Below, in pieces: positions 8,892 to 16,249 of a stretch of 64,000 nucleotides of DNA. This DNA comes from Bacillota bacterium. GTDB lineage: Bacteria > Bacillota > Clostridia > Acetivibrionales > DTU013. The position numbers were made by a program, and so were the translations under genes. The notes beneath the pieces are model-generated. The model did not search any database. It was given only the letters and a program-made list of their open reading frames with translations, and was not told where the DNA came from. How positions within the stretch are numbered: the first letter of the stretch is position 1; every line of letters starts with the position of its first letter. The stretch covers positions 29,145 to 93,144 of the forward strand of contig JAEZRE010000011.1 in NCBI GenBank assembly GCA_023412915.1. The letters are read 5' to 3'.

Positions 8892-9380
8892 TCAAAGGTT
8901 ACGATACTTTTCGAGAACCTTTTCAACATCGTCGGGAGTAAGTCTTCCATATACATCGTCATTTATCATTACTACAGGCGCAAGTCCGCAAGCGCCAACA
9001 CAGCGGCAGGCGTCGAGCGAGAACTTTCCGTCCTCGGTGCAGTCGCCTACGTTTATACCGAGTTTTTCCTGCAGTTTTTCGAGTATCTGTTTGGAGCCCT
9101 TTACATAACAGGCTGTTCCCAGACATACGCTGACTTTGTATTCGCCCTTGGGTTTCAAAGAAAACTGGGTATAGAAAGTTACGACACCATAGATTTCCGA
9201 CAGAGGCACATTCAGTCCTTCAGAAATCTTCTTCTGCACGCTAAGAGGAAGGTAGCCATACAGCTCTTGAGCCTCGTGCAGCACAGGGATCAGCGCACCC
9301 CTCGTATCCTTGTACTTTTCGATAATTTCCTGCAATTCGCGTTCCTTTTCATCGACGCAGCCGCAGCAGTTACTGCTCAT
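8892..9380 (-). CDS. hydC: NuoE-like [2Fe-2S] subunit of bifurcating hydrogenase 1
   Basis: A 162-residue thioredoxin-like ferredoxin subunit that accepts electrons in the HydABC complex. Cluster ligands are in CLGTACYVKG (C-x4-C) and CRCVGACG (C-x3-C), and the family motif YGVVTFYTQF is present. The longest frame starts at 9479, but residues before MSSNCCGC do not resemble the family and the frame there runs through the promoter and operator region, so 9380 is used. It is the first gene of the enzyme module, transcribed from a promoter with a Rex-like operator in the 193-bp gap upstream. Confidence 0.93.
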   Translation of the reverse strand: MSSNCCGCVDEKERELQEIIEKYKDTRGALIPVLHEAQELYGYLPLSVQKKISEGLNVPLSEIYGVVTFYTQFSLKPKGEYKVSVCLGTACYVKGSKQILEKLQEKLGINVGDCTEDGKFSLDACRCVGACGLAPVVMINDDVYGRLTPDDVEKVLEKYRNL

Positions 9381-9478
9381 TTTTCCAGACCCCCAGTCTA
9401 AAATTGTTGTTAATTTGCCTTGACATAAAGCCTGCTTTGTTAAATAAATAACCAATTTCGATAAAAAAAACACATACA

Positions 9479-9496
9479 TGGTTAACCTTTTAACAG
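9479..9496. promoter_or_regulatory. Second Rex-like operator upstream of hydC
   Basis: TGGTTAA-CCTT-TTAACAG has one mismatch per half to TTGTTAA-N4-TTAACAA. It lies 5 bp from the perfect site at 9502-9519, so the two could bind Rex dimers side by side. A third, poorer match (TTGTTAA-ATAA-ATAACCA) is at 9437-9454. Confidence 0.6.
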
Positions 9497-9501
9497 ACTT
9501 C

Positions 9502-9519
9502 TTGTTAAGTATTTAACAA
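9502..9519. promoter_or_regulatory. Perfect Rex operator upstream of hydC
   Basis: TTGTTAA-GTAT-TTAACAA is an exact 18-bp match to the clostridial Rex consensus. It begins 6 bp downstream of the -10 box at 9526-9531, so it covers the likely transcription start. Rex is the NADH/NAD-sensing repressor; its gene is not in this window. Confidence 0.85.
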
Positions 9520-9525
9520 TGCAAT

Positions 9526-9554
9526 ATTATAGCAAAAAAGTATAGGTAATTCAA
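9526..9554 (-). promoter_or_regulatory. Sigma-A promoter of the hydC-hydA enzyme module
   Basis: On the minus strand TTGAAT (9549-9554), 17 bp, TATAAT (9526-9531). This gives a roughly 140-nt leader before hydC and lets the enzyme genes be expressed independently of the upstream sensory module. Confidence 0.75.
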
Positions 9555-9572
9555 CTAATTATTTCTATAAAA

Positions 9573-10301
9573 TTAATATGGAAATTTGTTCAGATTAGAC
9601 AAACATTCTATTACAGCTTCAGCACTCAAACTGTCAATTTCGAGAAATGACTCCCTTTCCAGAATAGCGCCAAGCTCATGAGCATCCGAAGATACAATCG
9701 TACCGTACCCTCCCAGCTCCGGATGTGCCGCCATAAAGTCGGTTCTGCCGCAGTGCTTCGACAGCTCCAGATATTTGAAACAGGGTTCTTCCGGAATAAA
9801 GCCGAGATTTGACAGTATACTGTTGGACGGCCTGTCCACATGCGCCGGAATGACAGCCCCACCCAGATGCCTTACGACAGAGCATACCTCTCCTGTTGTC
9901 AAAGCAGCGGCAGTAAGGAGCATTCGGCTTTCTTCTGCTATTATCCGATCCGTTTCGTCCATGATAAGCTGTTTGCCGAATATGTCGCATCTGTTCAGCA
10001 CAGGCGGCAAAGCGCTGTAAACGATACGCTGCAGTTCTGAAGCAGCGGCGATACAGGGTAAAAGGCAGATCAAATGGACTTCCTCCGAGGTTTCAACCTC
10101 CATTCCGGGGATAAACAGAAGTCCTGCGTTTTCCGCACATATACTGACAGCCTTCAGGTTCGCGCACGAGTTGTGATCTGTGAGCGCAATCGCATCCAGG
10201 CCTTTGATCCTTGCCATGTTCACTATGTTGTTCGGCGTCATATCCTTGTCTGAACAAGGCGAAAGCGCCGAGTGTATATGAAGGTCGACCGCGTATTTCA
10301 T
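9573..10301 (-). CDS. PHP-domain phosphoesterase
   Basis: From the chosen ATG at 10301 the protein has about 242 residues. The polymerase-and-histidinol-phosphatase (PHP) fold is shown by DLHIHSALSPCSDKDMTP at the N-terminus (first metal-binding histidines), ALTDHNS, PGMEVETSEEVHLICL, PAHVDRP and SSDAHELG near the C-terminus. Such proteins are metal-dependent phosphatases or nucleases. In hydrogenase-sensor operons a phosphatase role opposite the RsbT-like kinase has been suggested; that is inference here. The frame is open upstream to 10370, and neither candidate start has a strong ribosome-binding site; 10301 avoids overlap with the preceding gene. Confidence 0.82.
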   Translation of the reverse strand: MKYAVDLHIHSALSPCSDKDMTPNNIVNMARIKGLDAIALTDHNSCANLKAVSICAENAGLLFIPGMEVETSEEVHLICLLPCIAAASELQRIVYSALPPVLNRCDIFGKQLIMDETDRIIAEESRMLLTAAALTTGEVCSVVRHLGGAVIPAHVDRPSNSILSNLGFIPEEPCFKYLELSKHCGRTDFMAAHPELGGYGTIVSSDAHELGAILERESFLEIDSLSAEAVIECLSNLNKFPY

Positions 10302-10311
10302 GGCTTTGCTT

Positions 10312-10644
10312 TCAGATACCGCAGTCATGGGCAACGCAGCAGATTTCATAAGCGCTGAGCTTAGTGCCAAGTATCGTGACGCCTTCCTTTACGGCCTTTT
10401 TGACTGTTGTCTCATCGACCTCTATACCATCCGGTATGATGATACAGGACAGTTCCATAAGTGTCGCCACTGCAACGATATTGAGATGCGTATGTACCGT
10501 GATCCATGCAGAGCCTTTTTTTGCGTAGGACATGACCCAGCTGAGCAGATCACAGCAGTACATCCCCTTTATCTGGGTATTTTCGGCCGGTTCACCTGTC
10601 AGTATCCTGGCTCCGAGTTTAGCGGACAATTCCTGTACGTTCAT
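10312..10644 (-). CDS. DRTGG-domain protein, second copy
   Basis: A 110-residue protein with the DRTGG fold (N-terminus MNVQELSAKLGARILTG, later KGMYCCDLLSWVMSYA and IIIPDGIEVDE). DRTGG domains occur alone or beside CBS domains and the HPr-kinase fold and probably bind a small ligand. AGGAGG lies 6 nt before the ATG. It is related to the DRTGG gene that begins the operon at 12936, though with low identity. Two such proteins bracketing HydS suggest a paired signalling role, but no biochemical function is established. Confidence 0.78.
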   Translation of the reverse strand: MNVQELSAKLGARILTGEPAENTQIKGMYCCDLLSWVMSYAKKGSAWITVHTHLNIVAVATLMELSCIIIPDGIEVDETTVKKAVKEGVTILGTKLSAYEICCVAHDCGI

Positions 10645-10667
10645 GTCGATACCTCCTATGGATTATT

Positions 10668-10739
10668 GAAACGCAGGGACGGTTCTTTTGTTTCGCTTTT
10701 CACGAAACGCAGGGACGGTTCTTTTGTTTCGTTTTTCAT
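10668..10739. repeat. Tandem direct pair of the GGGACGG repeat
   Basis: Two copies of GAAACGCAGGGACGGTTCTT(TTGTTTC) lie head to tail with a 36-bp period (starting at 10668 and 10704). The other copies in the window are inverted pairs; this is the only direct one. It sits inside the sensory operon between hydS and the second DRTGG gene. Confidence 0.85.
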
Positions 10740-10784
10740 GAGCATCGGTAGTTTCCTTGTTGTCTTAATGCCGGCTTTTAATTT

Positions 10785-12098
10785 CTATTTCCTGTCCTTG
10801 TTCATAACCGGGGGCGCCATATCTTCGAGTTCCTTCATTTGTGCAGCCAGATCGCGTACCTTTTCACGGAGCTTGAATATGCAATCCGTTTCGTACGCGT
10901 TTCCGCGAACGATATCCTCGGCAAGCGCACGGCAGCTCGGAGCCCCGCACGCGCCGCAGTCGAGGCCGGGCAGCTCGTTGTTTATCTTCTCGAGCTCTTC
11001 GAGCTTCTTCATAGCTATCCCGATATCGTCATCAAGCTTCATAATAGGTTTATATGCTATATTTTCAGTCCATATGATGTTCTCGTCGTAGGTTTCCTGC
11101 AGCTCTCCCGTATTTACAGCCGCCTTGGCTTCGTCTACATGCTTCTTCAGCCGCGTTTTTGCGACATATACATTCTCAACCGTCAGCGGACCTCCGAGGC
11201 ATCCCCCAGTGCAGGACAGCGCCTCGATAAAATCGACTCCCTCGATCTTGTCATTTTCAATCTCTTCCAGTATAGTGATCACATTATGAATACCGTCGAC
11301 GGCAAGAAAGCGCTCAGTCCCTATAGCGAGCCCTTCTCCTCCGGAATTTGCCCAGCGGATGCCTTCATAGCCCGCCTTCGCGAGCTGTTCTTTCTCCGTG
11401 GTTTTTTCAAGCTTTGAAAACAGCCTCAGATATATATCTTTTATTGAAATAACGCCATCCACATAGGATTTCTTGCTTTCATAAGGCGCTTTGACACTCG
11501 TTGCCTTTGCGGGGCATGGGGTAATGAAAAACACGCCGATATCCGACGGATCGAGCCCTTTCTCTTCGGCTGCCTTCCTTTTGGCGATCTTAGCGGCAAC
11601 CTCCATTGGCGATTCAAGCTTTACAAGATGATCTATAAGATTTGGGAACCTAACCTGGATCAGTCTTACGACAGCCGGGCAGGCAGAAGATATCATAGGT
11701 TTGGGGTAAACGCCTTCCGACATAAGTTTCCTGGTGGCTTCCGATACAAACTCGGCAGCCTTTGCCACTTCGAATACGTCATCGAACCCTATTGTTCTAA
11801 AGGTATTAAGCAGCCTGTTTCTGCTATATTCGGGCTTGAACTGGCTGTATAACGTTGGCGCGGGGATGGCTATCCTGTACTTGAAGGCGGAAATTCCCGT
11901 GAATTCGTCCGTTACGGCTTTTTTTGCGTGATAAGGGCATATACGTATGCATTCTCCGCAGTCGATACATCTTTCGTTGATAATGCGAGCTTTTCCCTTC
12001 CGCACCCTTATAGCCTCTGTCGGACACCTTTTAATGCAATTGGTGCAGCCTCTGCACTTCTCTTCGTCCAGTCTTACCGAATGAAAATAGTCACCCAT
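10785..12098 (-). CDS. hydS: HydS-type sensory [FeFe]-hydrogenase homologue, group D-like
   Basis: A 437-residue protein: two N-terminal [4Fe-4S] clusters (CRGCTNCIKRCP near 15-25, CIDCGECIRICP near 44-54), an H-cluster domain and a C-terminal extra cluster C381-x2-C384-x4-C389-x16-C406. The H-cluster motifs differ from catalytic enzymes: SSACPAVV (137-144), TPCPAKATS (193-201) and SCTGGC (295-300), with an alanine just before the cysteine-proline pair. There is no PAS domain. This combination matches the putative H2-sensing group D rather than an H2-producing enzyme. It is flanked by an RsbT-like ATPase, DRTGG proteins and a PHP phosphoesterase, upstream of the HydABC genes, so a role in controlling them is likely but inferred. 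Confidence 0.85.
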   Translation of the reverse strand: MGDYFHSVRLDEEKCRGCTNCIKRCPTEAIRVRKGKARIINERCIDCGECIRICPYHAKKAVTDEFTGISAFKYRIAIPAPTLYSQFKPEYSRNRLLNTFRTIGFDDVFEVAKAAEFVSEATRKLMSEGVYPKPMISSACPAVVRLIQVRFPNLIDHLVKLESPMEVAAKIAKRKAAEEKGLDPSDIGVFFITPCPAKATSVKAPYESKKSYVDGVISIKDIYLRLFSKLEKTTEKEQLAKAGYEGIRWANSGGEGLAIGTERFLAVDGIHNVITILEEIENDKIEGVDFIEALSCTGGCLGGPLTVENVYVAKTRLKKHVDEAKAAVNTGELQETYDENIIWTENIAYKPIMKLDDDIGIAMKKLEELEKINNELPGLDCGACGAPSCRALAEDIVRGNAYETDCIFKLREKVRDLAAQMKELEDMAPPVMNKDRK

Positions 12099-12163
12099 GA
12101 TCTATCCCCCCAAGGCTGATGTCAAAAGCCGTTTCCGGGATATCCAAAGCCCGGTGCGGTAAC

Positions 12164-12589
12164 TCAGAAATCCACAGTTATAGTTACCCTGGTTCCCTTT
12201 CCCACTTCAGTATCAATATCGAGCCTGTCGGCGTATCTTTTCATATTAGGCAGGCCCATGCCGGCGCCAAACCCCATCTCCCTGACTTCGTCCGTAGCGG
12301 TGGACCAGCCTTCCTGCATTGCGAGTTCGAGGTCAGGTATTCCCGGCCCCTGGTCACTGATTCGGACTATTATCCTGCCGCTGCTGATCTCAACGTCGGC
12401 TATGCCGCCGTTTCCGTGTATTACCGCATTTATTTCGGCTTCGTACATGGCTATTGCCGCCTTTTTTACGCGTACAGGGTCGATCCCGAGCTGAACAAGC
12501 ATTTTCTTAACATTGCTTGAAGCCTCTCCGGCGTATGTAAGATCATTTGACGGTATGTCATAGCGCAGCTTGATAAGGTTGCCGTCCAC
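12164..12589 (-). CDS. RsbT/RsbW-like serine kinase/ATPase
   Basis: A protein of about 141 residues with the HATPase_c_2 fold of anti-sigma factors and switch kinases. The N box is in MYEAEINAVIHG, followed by SDQGPGIPD and the glycine-rich GFGAGMGLPNM. Start choice: a GTG at 12589 overlaps the stop of the upstream gene (TAGTG) and has AAAGGG 9 nt upstream; a TTG at 12595 is also in frame but too close to that site. It could phosphorylate a partner in the HydS signalling branch. No STAS-domain partner is visible in the window, so the target is unknown. Confidence 0.82.
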   Translation of the reverse strand: MDGNLIKLRYDIPSNDLTYAGEASSNVKKMLVQLGIDPVRVKKAAIAMYEAEINAVIHGNGGIADVEISSGRIIVRISDQGPGIPDLELAMQEGWSTATDEVREMGFGAGMGLPNMKRYADRLDIDTEVGKGTRVTITVDF

Positions 12590-12936
12590 TACCAAACACC
12601 CTTTCCTGTCAAACCCGCGTTATAAAGCTTTCCGCAGGCTATAAACATGGGATTGTCCGTAGTCAATACGGCGATCCCTTTCTCTGCCGCCAATTCCAGT
12701 ATGTTTTCCCCGGGCATCTTGCCTCTTACAAAAACGACCGCCTTGATATCCATCATTTCAGCAGTCCTTATTACCTGAGGGCTGACAAGTCCCGTCAGAA
12801 GAAGTACGTTTTCCTTTACATAAGCCATTACATCGCTCATCAGATCGGAGCCGCAGGCCGATACTATCTCCATTTCGGTATCGGCGCCGGATAAAAGCCT
12901 GGCGTCAAGTATTTCTACAGCTTCTACAAGTTTCAT
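12589..12936 (-). CDS. DRTGG-domain protein, first gene of the sensory operon
   Basis: A 115-residue DRTGG-domain protein (SACGSDLMSDVMAYV, AVVFVRGKMPGENI). It is predicted to be a small cytoplasmic ligand-binding protein. The ATG follows GAAGGGACTCTTGT, and the gene begins about 30 nt after the predicted transcription start of a Rex-site promoter. Its stop overlaps the start of the RsbT-like gene. The function is unknown; its conservation beside HydS and bifurcating hydrogenases is the main clue. Confidence 0.78.
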   Translation of the reverse strand: MKLVEAVEILDARLLSGADTEMEIVSACGSDLMSDVMAYVKENVLLLTGLVSPQVIRTAEMMDIKAVVFVRGKMPGENILELAAEKGIAVLTTDNPMFIACGKLYNAGLTGKGVW

Positions 12937-12972
12937 ACAAGAGTCCCTTCAACTAACAAAAGTCCCGACAAT

Positions 12973-13001
12973 ATTATAGCATTTTGTTAACGAATCAACA
13001 A
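12973..13001 (-). promoter_or_regulatory. Sigma-A promoter of the sensory operon
   Basis: Minus-strand TTGTTG (12996-13001), 17-bp spacer, TATAAT (12973-12978), about 36 bp upstream of the first DRTGG gene. The -35 box and most of the spacer lie inside a Rex-like operator. Confidence 0.75.
12984..13001. promoter_or_regulatory. Rex-like operator overlapping the sensory-operon promoter
   Basis: TTGTTAA-CGAA-TCAACAA (plus strand) differs at one position from TTGTTAA-N4-TTAACAA. It covers the -35 box and spacer, a position expected to block RNA polymerase. Confidence 0.75.
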
Positions 13002-13029
13002 TAGAAAAAAGGGGTTGTATTCTTCCCAT

Positions 13030-13099
13030 GAAACAGAGGGACGGTTCTTTTGTTTCATTTTGCATGTAAAATGAAACAAAAGAACCGTCCCTGCGTTCC
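13030..13099. repeat. GGGACGG-family palindromic repeat
   Basis: The inverted arms GAAACAGAGGGACGGTTCTT(TTGTTTCATTTT) and (AAAATGAAACAAAAG)AACCGTCCCTGCGTTCC face each other across a GCATGT centre. It lies between the stop of the stalk-domain gene and the promoter of the sensory operon and may also terminate transcription from the former. Confidence 0.88.
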
Positions 13100-13117
13100 A
13101 CCTGCGTTTCATACCCG

Positions 13118-14305
13118 TTATTTCAACTGCGTCGGCAATTTGGTCTCAACCGCATTATTAACTACGTCGCCCGGTACGGCCACTTCAAATGCACCGTTAT
13201 AATCGCTGTACTCAGCTTCCGCAGTCATACTGATTGCAGTTTTGACATCGTCCTCCGAGTATTTCGATTCCATTGTCAAAACTATACCATTGACCAGATA
13301 AGTATTTTTGTCAATTGTAATTTCGACCTTGAACGAATCGAAAGCATTACTATCGATAATGCTCTGATCCCCGCCCAGATCCTGCTGACTCAGGAAACTT
13401 TCATACAACGTATTATCTATAAGTTCTCCCTTCAACCGTATCTCATCGGCATTGGTGCTGTCGACCTGATCGAGCCTCGCACAGAAAGTATCATCGGATT
13501 TTAATAATATACTGCTCTCGCTTGCAAATGCTTTATCGTATTCGGGTTGGAGCATAACCTTCTTTTTCCAGGTGCCGTCATACGGATCCCGGGTATAAGA
13601 CGCATAGTCTGCGTAGTATGATTCCGTCGCTATCTTCATTCCCAGCATATCCATATCCATAAGCATATGCATTTTCTTACCGGTTTTATCGACTTCGGCA
13701 TTTGCGTTAATGCCCATTTTCGTACTGATCATTCCCGACTTCATGTCCAGTGAAATACTTATATCCGACTTATATTTGCTTACGCTCTTGAACTCGGCTG
13801 CAACTTTGTCCATTATGCCCTTTACATTTTTGAATTTTGTGGCATCGCAAAGAAGTATGGTCTTGGACGGGCCATCCCATATCACCTTTTTGCCCAGAGC
13901 TTCTGCCACGAATTTAAACGGTATGTAAGCGATATCATGTTTATATATGACCGGAATTACGTCAAGCGTTCGGGGTTCATCGTTCACAAAGGCATTAAAT
14001 TTGCCTATATATACTACTATTTTCGTGTTGTCCTTCAAAATAGTGACACTCTTGTTGGAGGGTTCATAGATTATGTGCTGGTCGTCATTCTGTACGCCAA
14101 GCATTACAGCCAGTTCCCTCAACGGCAGAAGCGTACTGTCACCGAGTATGATCGGGACATCTTTACATACTACCGTTTTACCATCCACTAATATTTTAAG
14201 ATCGGGCGCTTCAATGATTTTGCCGGGAGATGCGGCAAATGTCGAACTCGTAAAGGCCAACGCCATTATCACCAATATTGCCAGAGATGCCACTGCTTTT
14301 TTCAT
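13118..14305 (-). CDS. Secreted stalk-domain (copper amine oxidase N-domain) protein with DUF6612-like C-terminus
   Basis: A 395-residue secreted protein with a signal peptide (about 1-24, ending STFAAS). The copper amine oxidase N-terminal-like stalk domain follows, with the repeated motifs LLPLRELAVMLG and YIPFKFVAEALGKKVIWDG at about 55-145. From about 160 on there is a domain rich in beta structure with YSDYNGAFEVAVPGDV near the end, like the DUF6612/lipoprotein-type domains of Clostridia. Stalk domains are common in clostridial exported proteins and anchor or space other domains. No catalytic residues can be named. It appears monocistronic, with a GGGACGG repeat after its stop. Confidence 0.75.
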   Translation of the reverse strand: MKKAVASLAILVIMALAFTSSTFAASPGKIIEAPDLKILVDGKTVVCKDVPIILGDSTLLPLRELAVMLGVQNDDQHIIYEPSNKSVTILKDNTKIVVYIGKFNAFVNDEPRTLDVIPVIYKHDIAYIPFKFVAEALGKKVIWDGPSKTILLCDATKFKNVKGIMDKVAAEFKSVSKYKSDISISLDMKSGMISTKMGINANAEVDKTGKKMHMLMDMDMLGMKIATESYYADYASYTRDPYDGTWKKKVMLQPEYDKAFASESSILLKSDDTFCARLDQVDSTNADEIRLKGELIDNTLYESFLSQQDLGGDQSIIDSNAFDSFKVEITIDKNTYLVNGIVLTMESKYSEDDVKTAISMTAEAEYSDYNGAFEVAVPGDVVNNAVETKLPTQLK

Positions 14306-14408
14306 CGGTCAGTTCTCCCATACAATAGTTTAATATCCCAATAATACCACATATGCCAATATTAGTCAAACATAGCCGCCTGCCATTGCACGGACGTGTG
14401 CCGGACAG

Positions 14409-14444
14409 CAAAAAAAGCACCTGCGCTCATAGAACACAGGTGCT
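14409..14444 (-). terminator. Rho-independent terminator of hydrogenase operon 2
   Basis: Stem AGCACCTG (14416-14423) and CAGGTGCT (14437-14444), followed in the minus direction by seven T residues. It lies 20 bp past the hydA2 stop. Confidence 0.88.
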
Positions 14445-14463
14445 TGCAACAAAACCCATAAAA

Positions 14464-16248
14464 CTATTTATCAAGCTCGTTATACACGCCCCTCCTTGTG
14501 TAATGTGTGTGCAGCAATTCATGGGATTTGTGTCCGAGCGGTGAGATCAGATATTCTTCATACAGTCTGCTGACAAACGGATTGTTGTGGGATTTCCTCA
14601 GTGGTTTTCCCTCATCTTCGCGGTACAGCGCCTCGAGCCGCTTTTGCCTGATTTCCCGGTCGGTCGGTCGCGGCTGGCCCCCGCCGCTTATGCAGCCCCC
14701 CGGACAGCCCATAATTTCGATGAAATGATAGGGCGACGTTCCGTCCGCCACTTCCCGCATAAGTCCGGCAGCGCCGTTAAGGCCGCTCGTAACGGCAATT
14801 TTCAGTGTCACCCCATCGAGGAACTTATATGCCTGAAGCGGGCTTTCTATAACGATATCCGCTGTTTTGACCCTTTCAAGCCCCACTATCGGAGTCACGT
14901 GCAGCTTGTCAAAAGGCAATTCCCTGCCGGTTACAAGTTCATATACCGTTCTGAGCGCCGCTTCCATTACCCCGCCCGTCGTTCCGAAGATATCCGCCGC
15001 TCCGGTGGATAAGCCGAGCGGGTTGTCGAACTGCGCATCCTGAAGACTCATAAAATCGATTCCGGATTCCTTTATCATATTTGCAAGCTCACGCGTCGTT
15101 AGTACGGCATCTACGTTGGGCAGCCCACCGTTTGTCATTTCCGGCCTTGTGATCTCGTATTTTTTGGCAGTGCAGGGCATCACGGAGACTACGTAGATAG
15201 TCTTTGGATCAACGCCCAGCTTCTCCGCATAATAGCTTTTCACCAGCGCGCCAAGCATCATGTGCGGAGACTTGCAGCTCGAGATATGATCGAGTTCGTC
15301 GGGCCATGTGTGTTCAACATACTTGATCCATCCCGGGCTGCAGCTGGTGATCATGGGAAGCGCCGAGCCCTTGCCGCATAGCGCCTCGGTCAGCCTTGCC
15401 AGCAATTCGTGTCCTTCCTCGATAATGGTCAGATCGGCTGCGAAGTTTGTATCGAAGATGTCGTCAAACCCCATTTCCTTCAAGGCGGCAGCCATTTTGC
15501 CCGTTACAAGGGTCCCGGGTTCGTAACCGAATTCCTCTCCGAGGGCAGCCCTGACAGCAGGGGCCGTCTGGATCACGACCCTTTTATTCTTATCAAAAAG
15601 AGCTTTCCAGACAGCATCGGTGGAATCCTTCTCATAAAGCGCCCCTACAGGGCATACTGTCGTACATTGCCCGCAGTAGGCGCAATTGACGCTGTTCAGC
15701 GGAAGGCCGGCCGCGGGGCCGATTACTGTTTTGAAGCCCCTGTTCTGCGCATTCAGCACACCTACGCCCTGTATTTCGTTGCATACCGTCACGCATCTCC
15801 TGCACAATATGCATTTGCTCATGTCTCTGACAATGGATGGAGAATTGCCGTCTACCGACTTGCCGGATCTCCCGCCTTCAAACCGCGGCTCCCCGGCTTC
15901 CATGAGCTCTCCCAGCTTCCTGAACTCACAGTTTCGGCTTCTGACGCAATTCAGGCAATCCTTCGGATGATCCGAAAGCATGAGCTCATAAAGAACCTTC
16001 CTTGCATTCCGGACCTTTTCGGTATTCGTCCGAACGACCATACCCTCCCTTACCTTTACCATACAGGAAGCCTGCAGCGTCTTTGCCCCCTCCACCTCGA
16101 CAACGCAGATCCTGCACGAGCCTGCCCTGTGGACGCCCTCGAGATAGCAAAGGTGAGGTATCAGTATATTGTTCCTGGCAGCCGCCTCAAGAATCGTATC
16201 GTTTTCCAGGGCGGTTATGTTCCTGTTGTTCATAGTTAAATTCACCAT
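14464..16248 (-). CDS. hydA: [FeFe]-hydrogenase catalytic subunit of bifurcating hydrogenase 2
   Basis: A second group A3-type HydA of 594 residues with the same domain order as the copy at 4216: [2Fe-2S] (C34, C45, C48, C62), His/Cys cluster (HPKDCLNCVRSRNC), two [4Fe-4S] clusters (CILCRRCVTVC and CAYCGQCTTVC), then TSCSPGW (301-307), MPCTAKKYE (358-366) and MGCPGGC. AGGAGG lies just before the ATG. It starts 1 bp after the stop of the NuoF-GltD fusion gene, so the two are tightly coupled. The different partner suggests a different pyridine nucleotide or physiological role than hydrogenase 1. Confidence 0.95.
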   Translation of the reverse strand: MVNLTMNNRNITALENDTILEAAARNNILIPHLCYLEGVHRAGSCRICVVEVEGAKTLQASCMVKVREGMVVRTNTEKVRNARKVLYELMLSDHPKDCLNCVRSRNCEFRKLGELMEAGEPRFEGGRSGKSVDGNSPSIVRDMSKCILCRRCVTVCNEIQGVGVLNAQNRGFKTVIGPAAGLPLNSVNCAYCGQCTTVCPVGALYEKDSTDAVWKALFDKNKRVVIQTAPAVRAALGEEFGYEPGTLVTGKMAAALKEMGFDDIFDTNFAADLTIIEEGHELLARLTEALCGKGSALPMITSCSPGWIKYVEHTWPDELDHISSCKSPHMMLGALVKSYYAEKLGVDPKTIYVVSVMPCTAKKYEITRPEMTNGGLPNVDAVLTTRELANMIKESGIDFMSLQDAQFDNPLGLSTGAADIFGTTGGVMEAALRTVYELVTGRELPFDKLHVTPIVGLERVKTADIVIESPLQAYKFLDGVTLKIAVTSGLNGAAGLMREVADGTSPYHFIEIMGCPGGCISGGGQPRPTDREIRQKRLEALYREDEGKPLRKSHNNPFVSRLYEEYLISPLGHKSHELLHTHYTRRGVYNELDK

Positions 16249-16249
16249 A

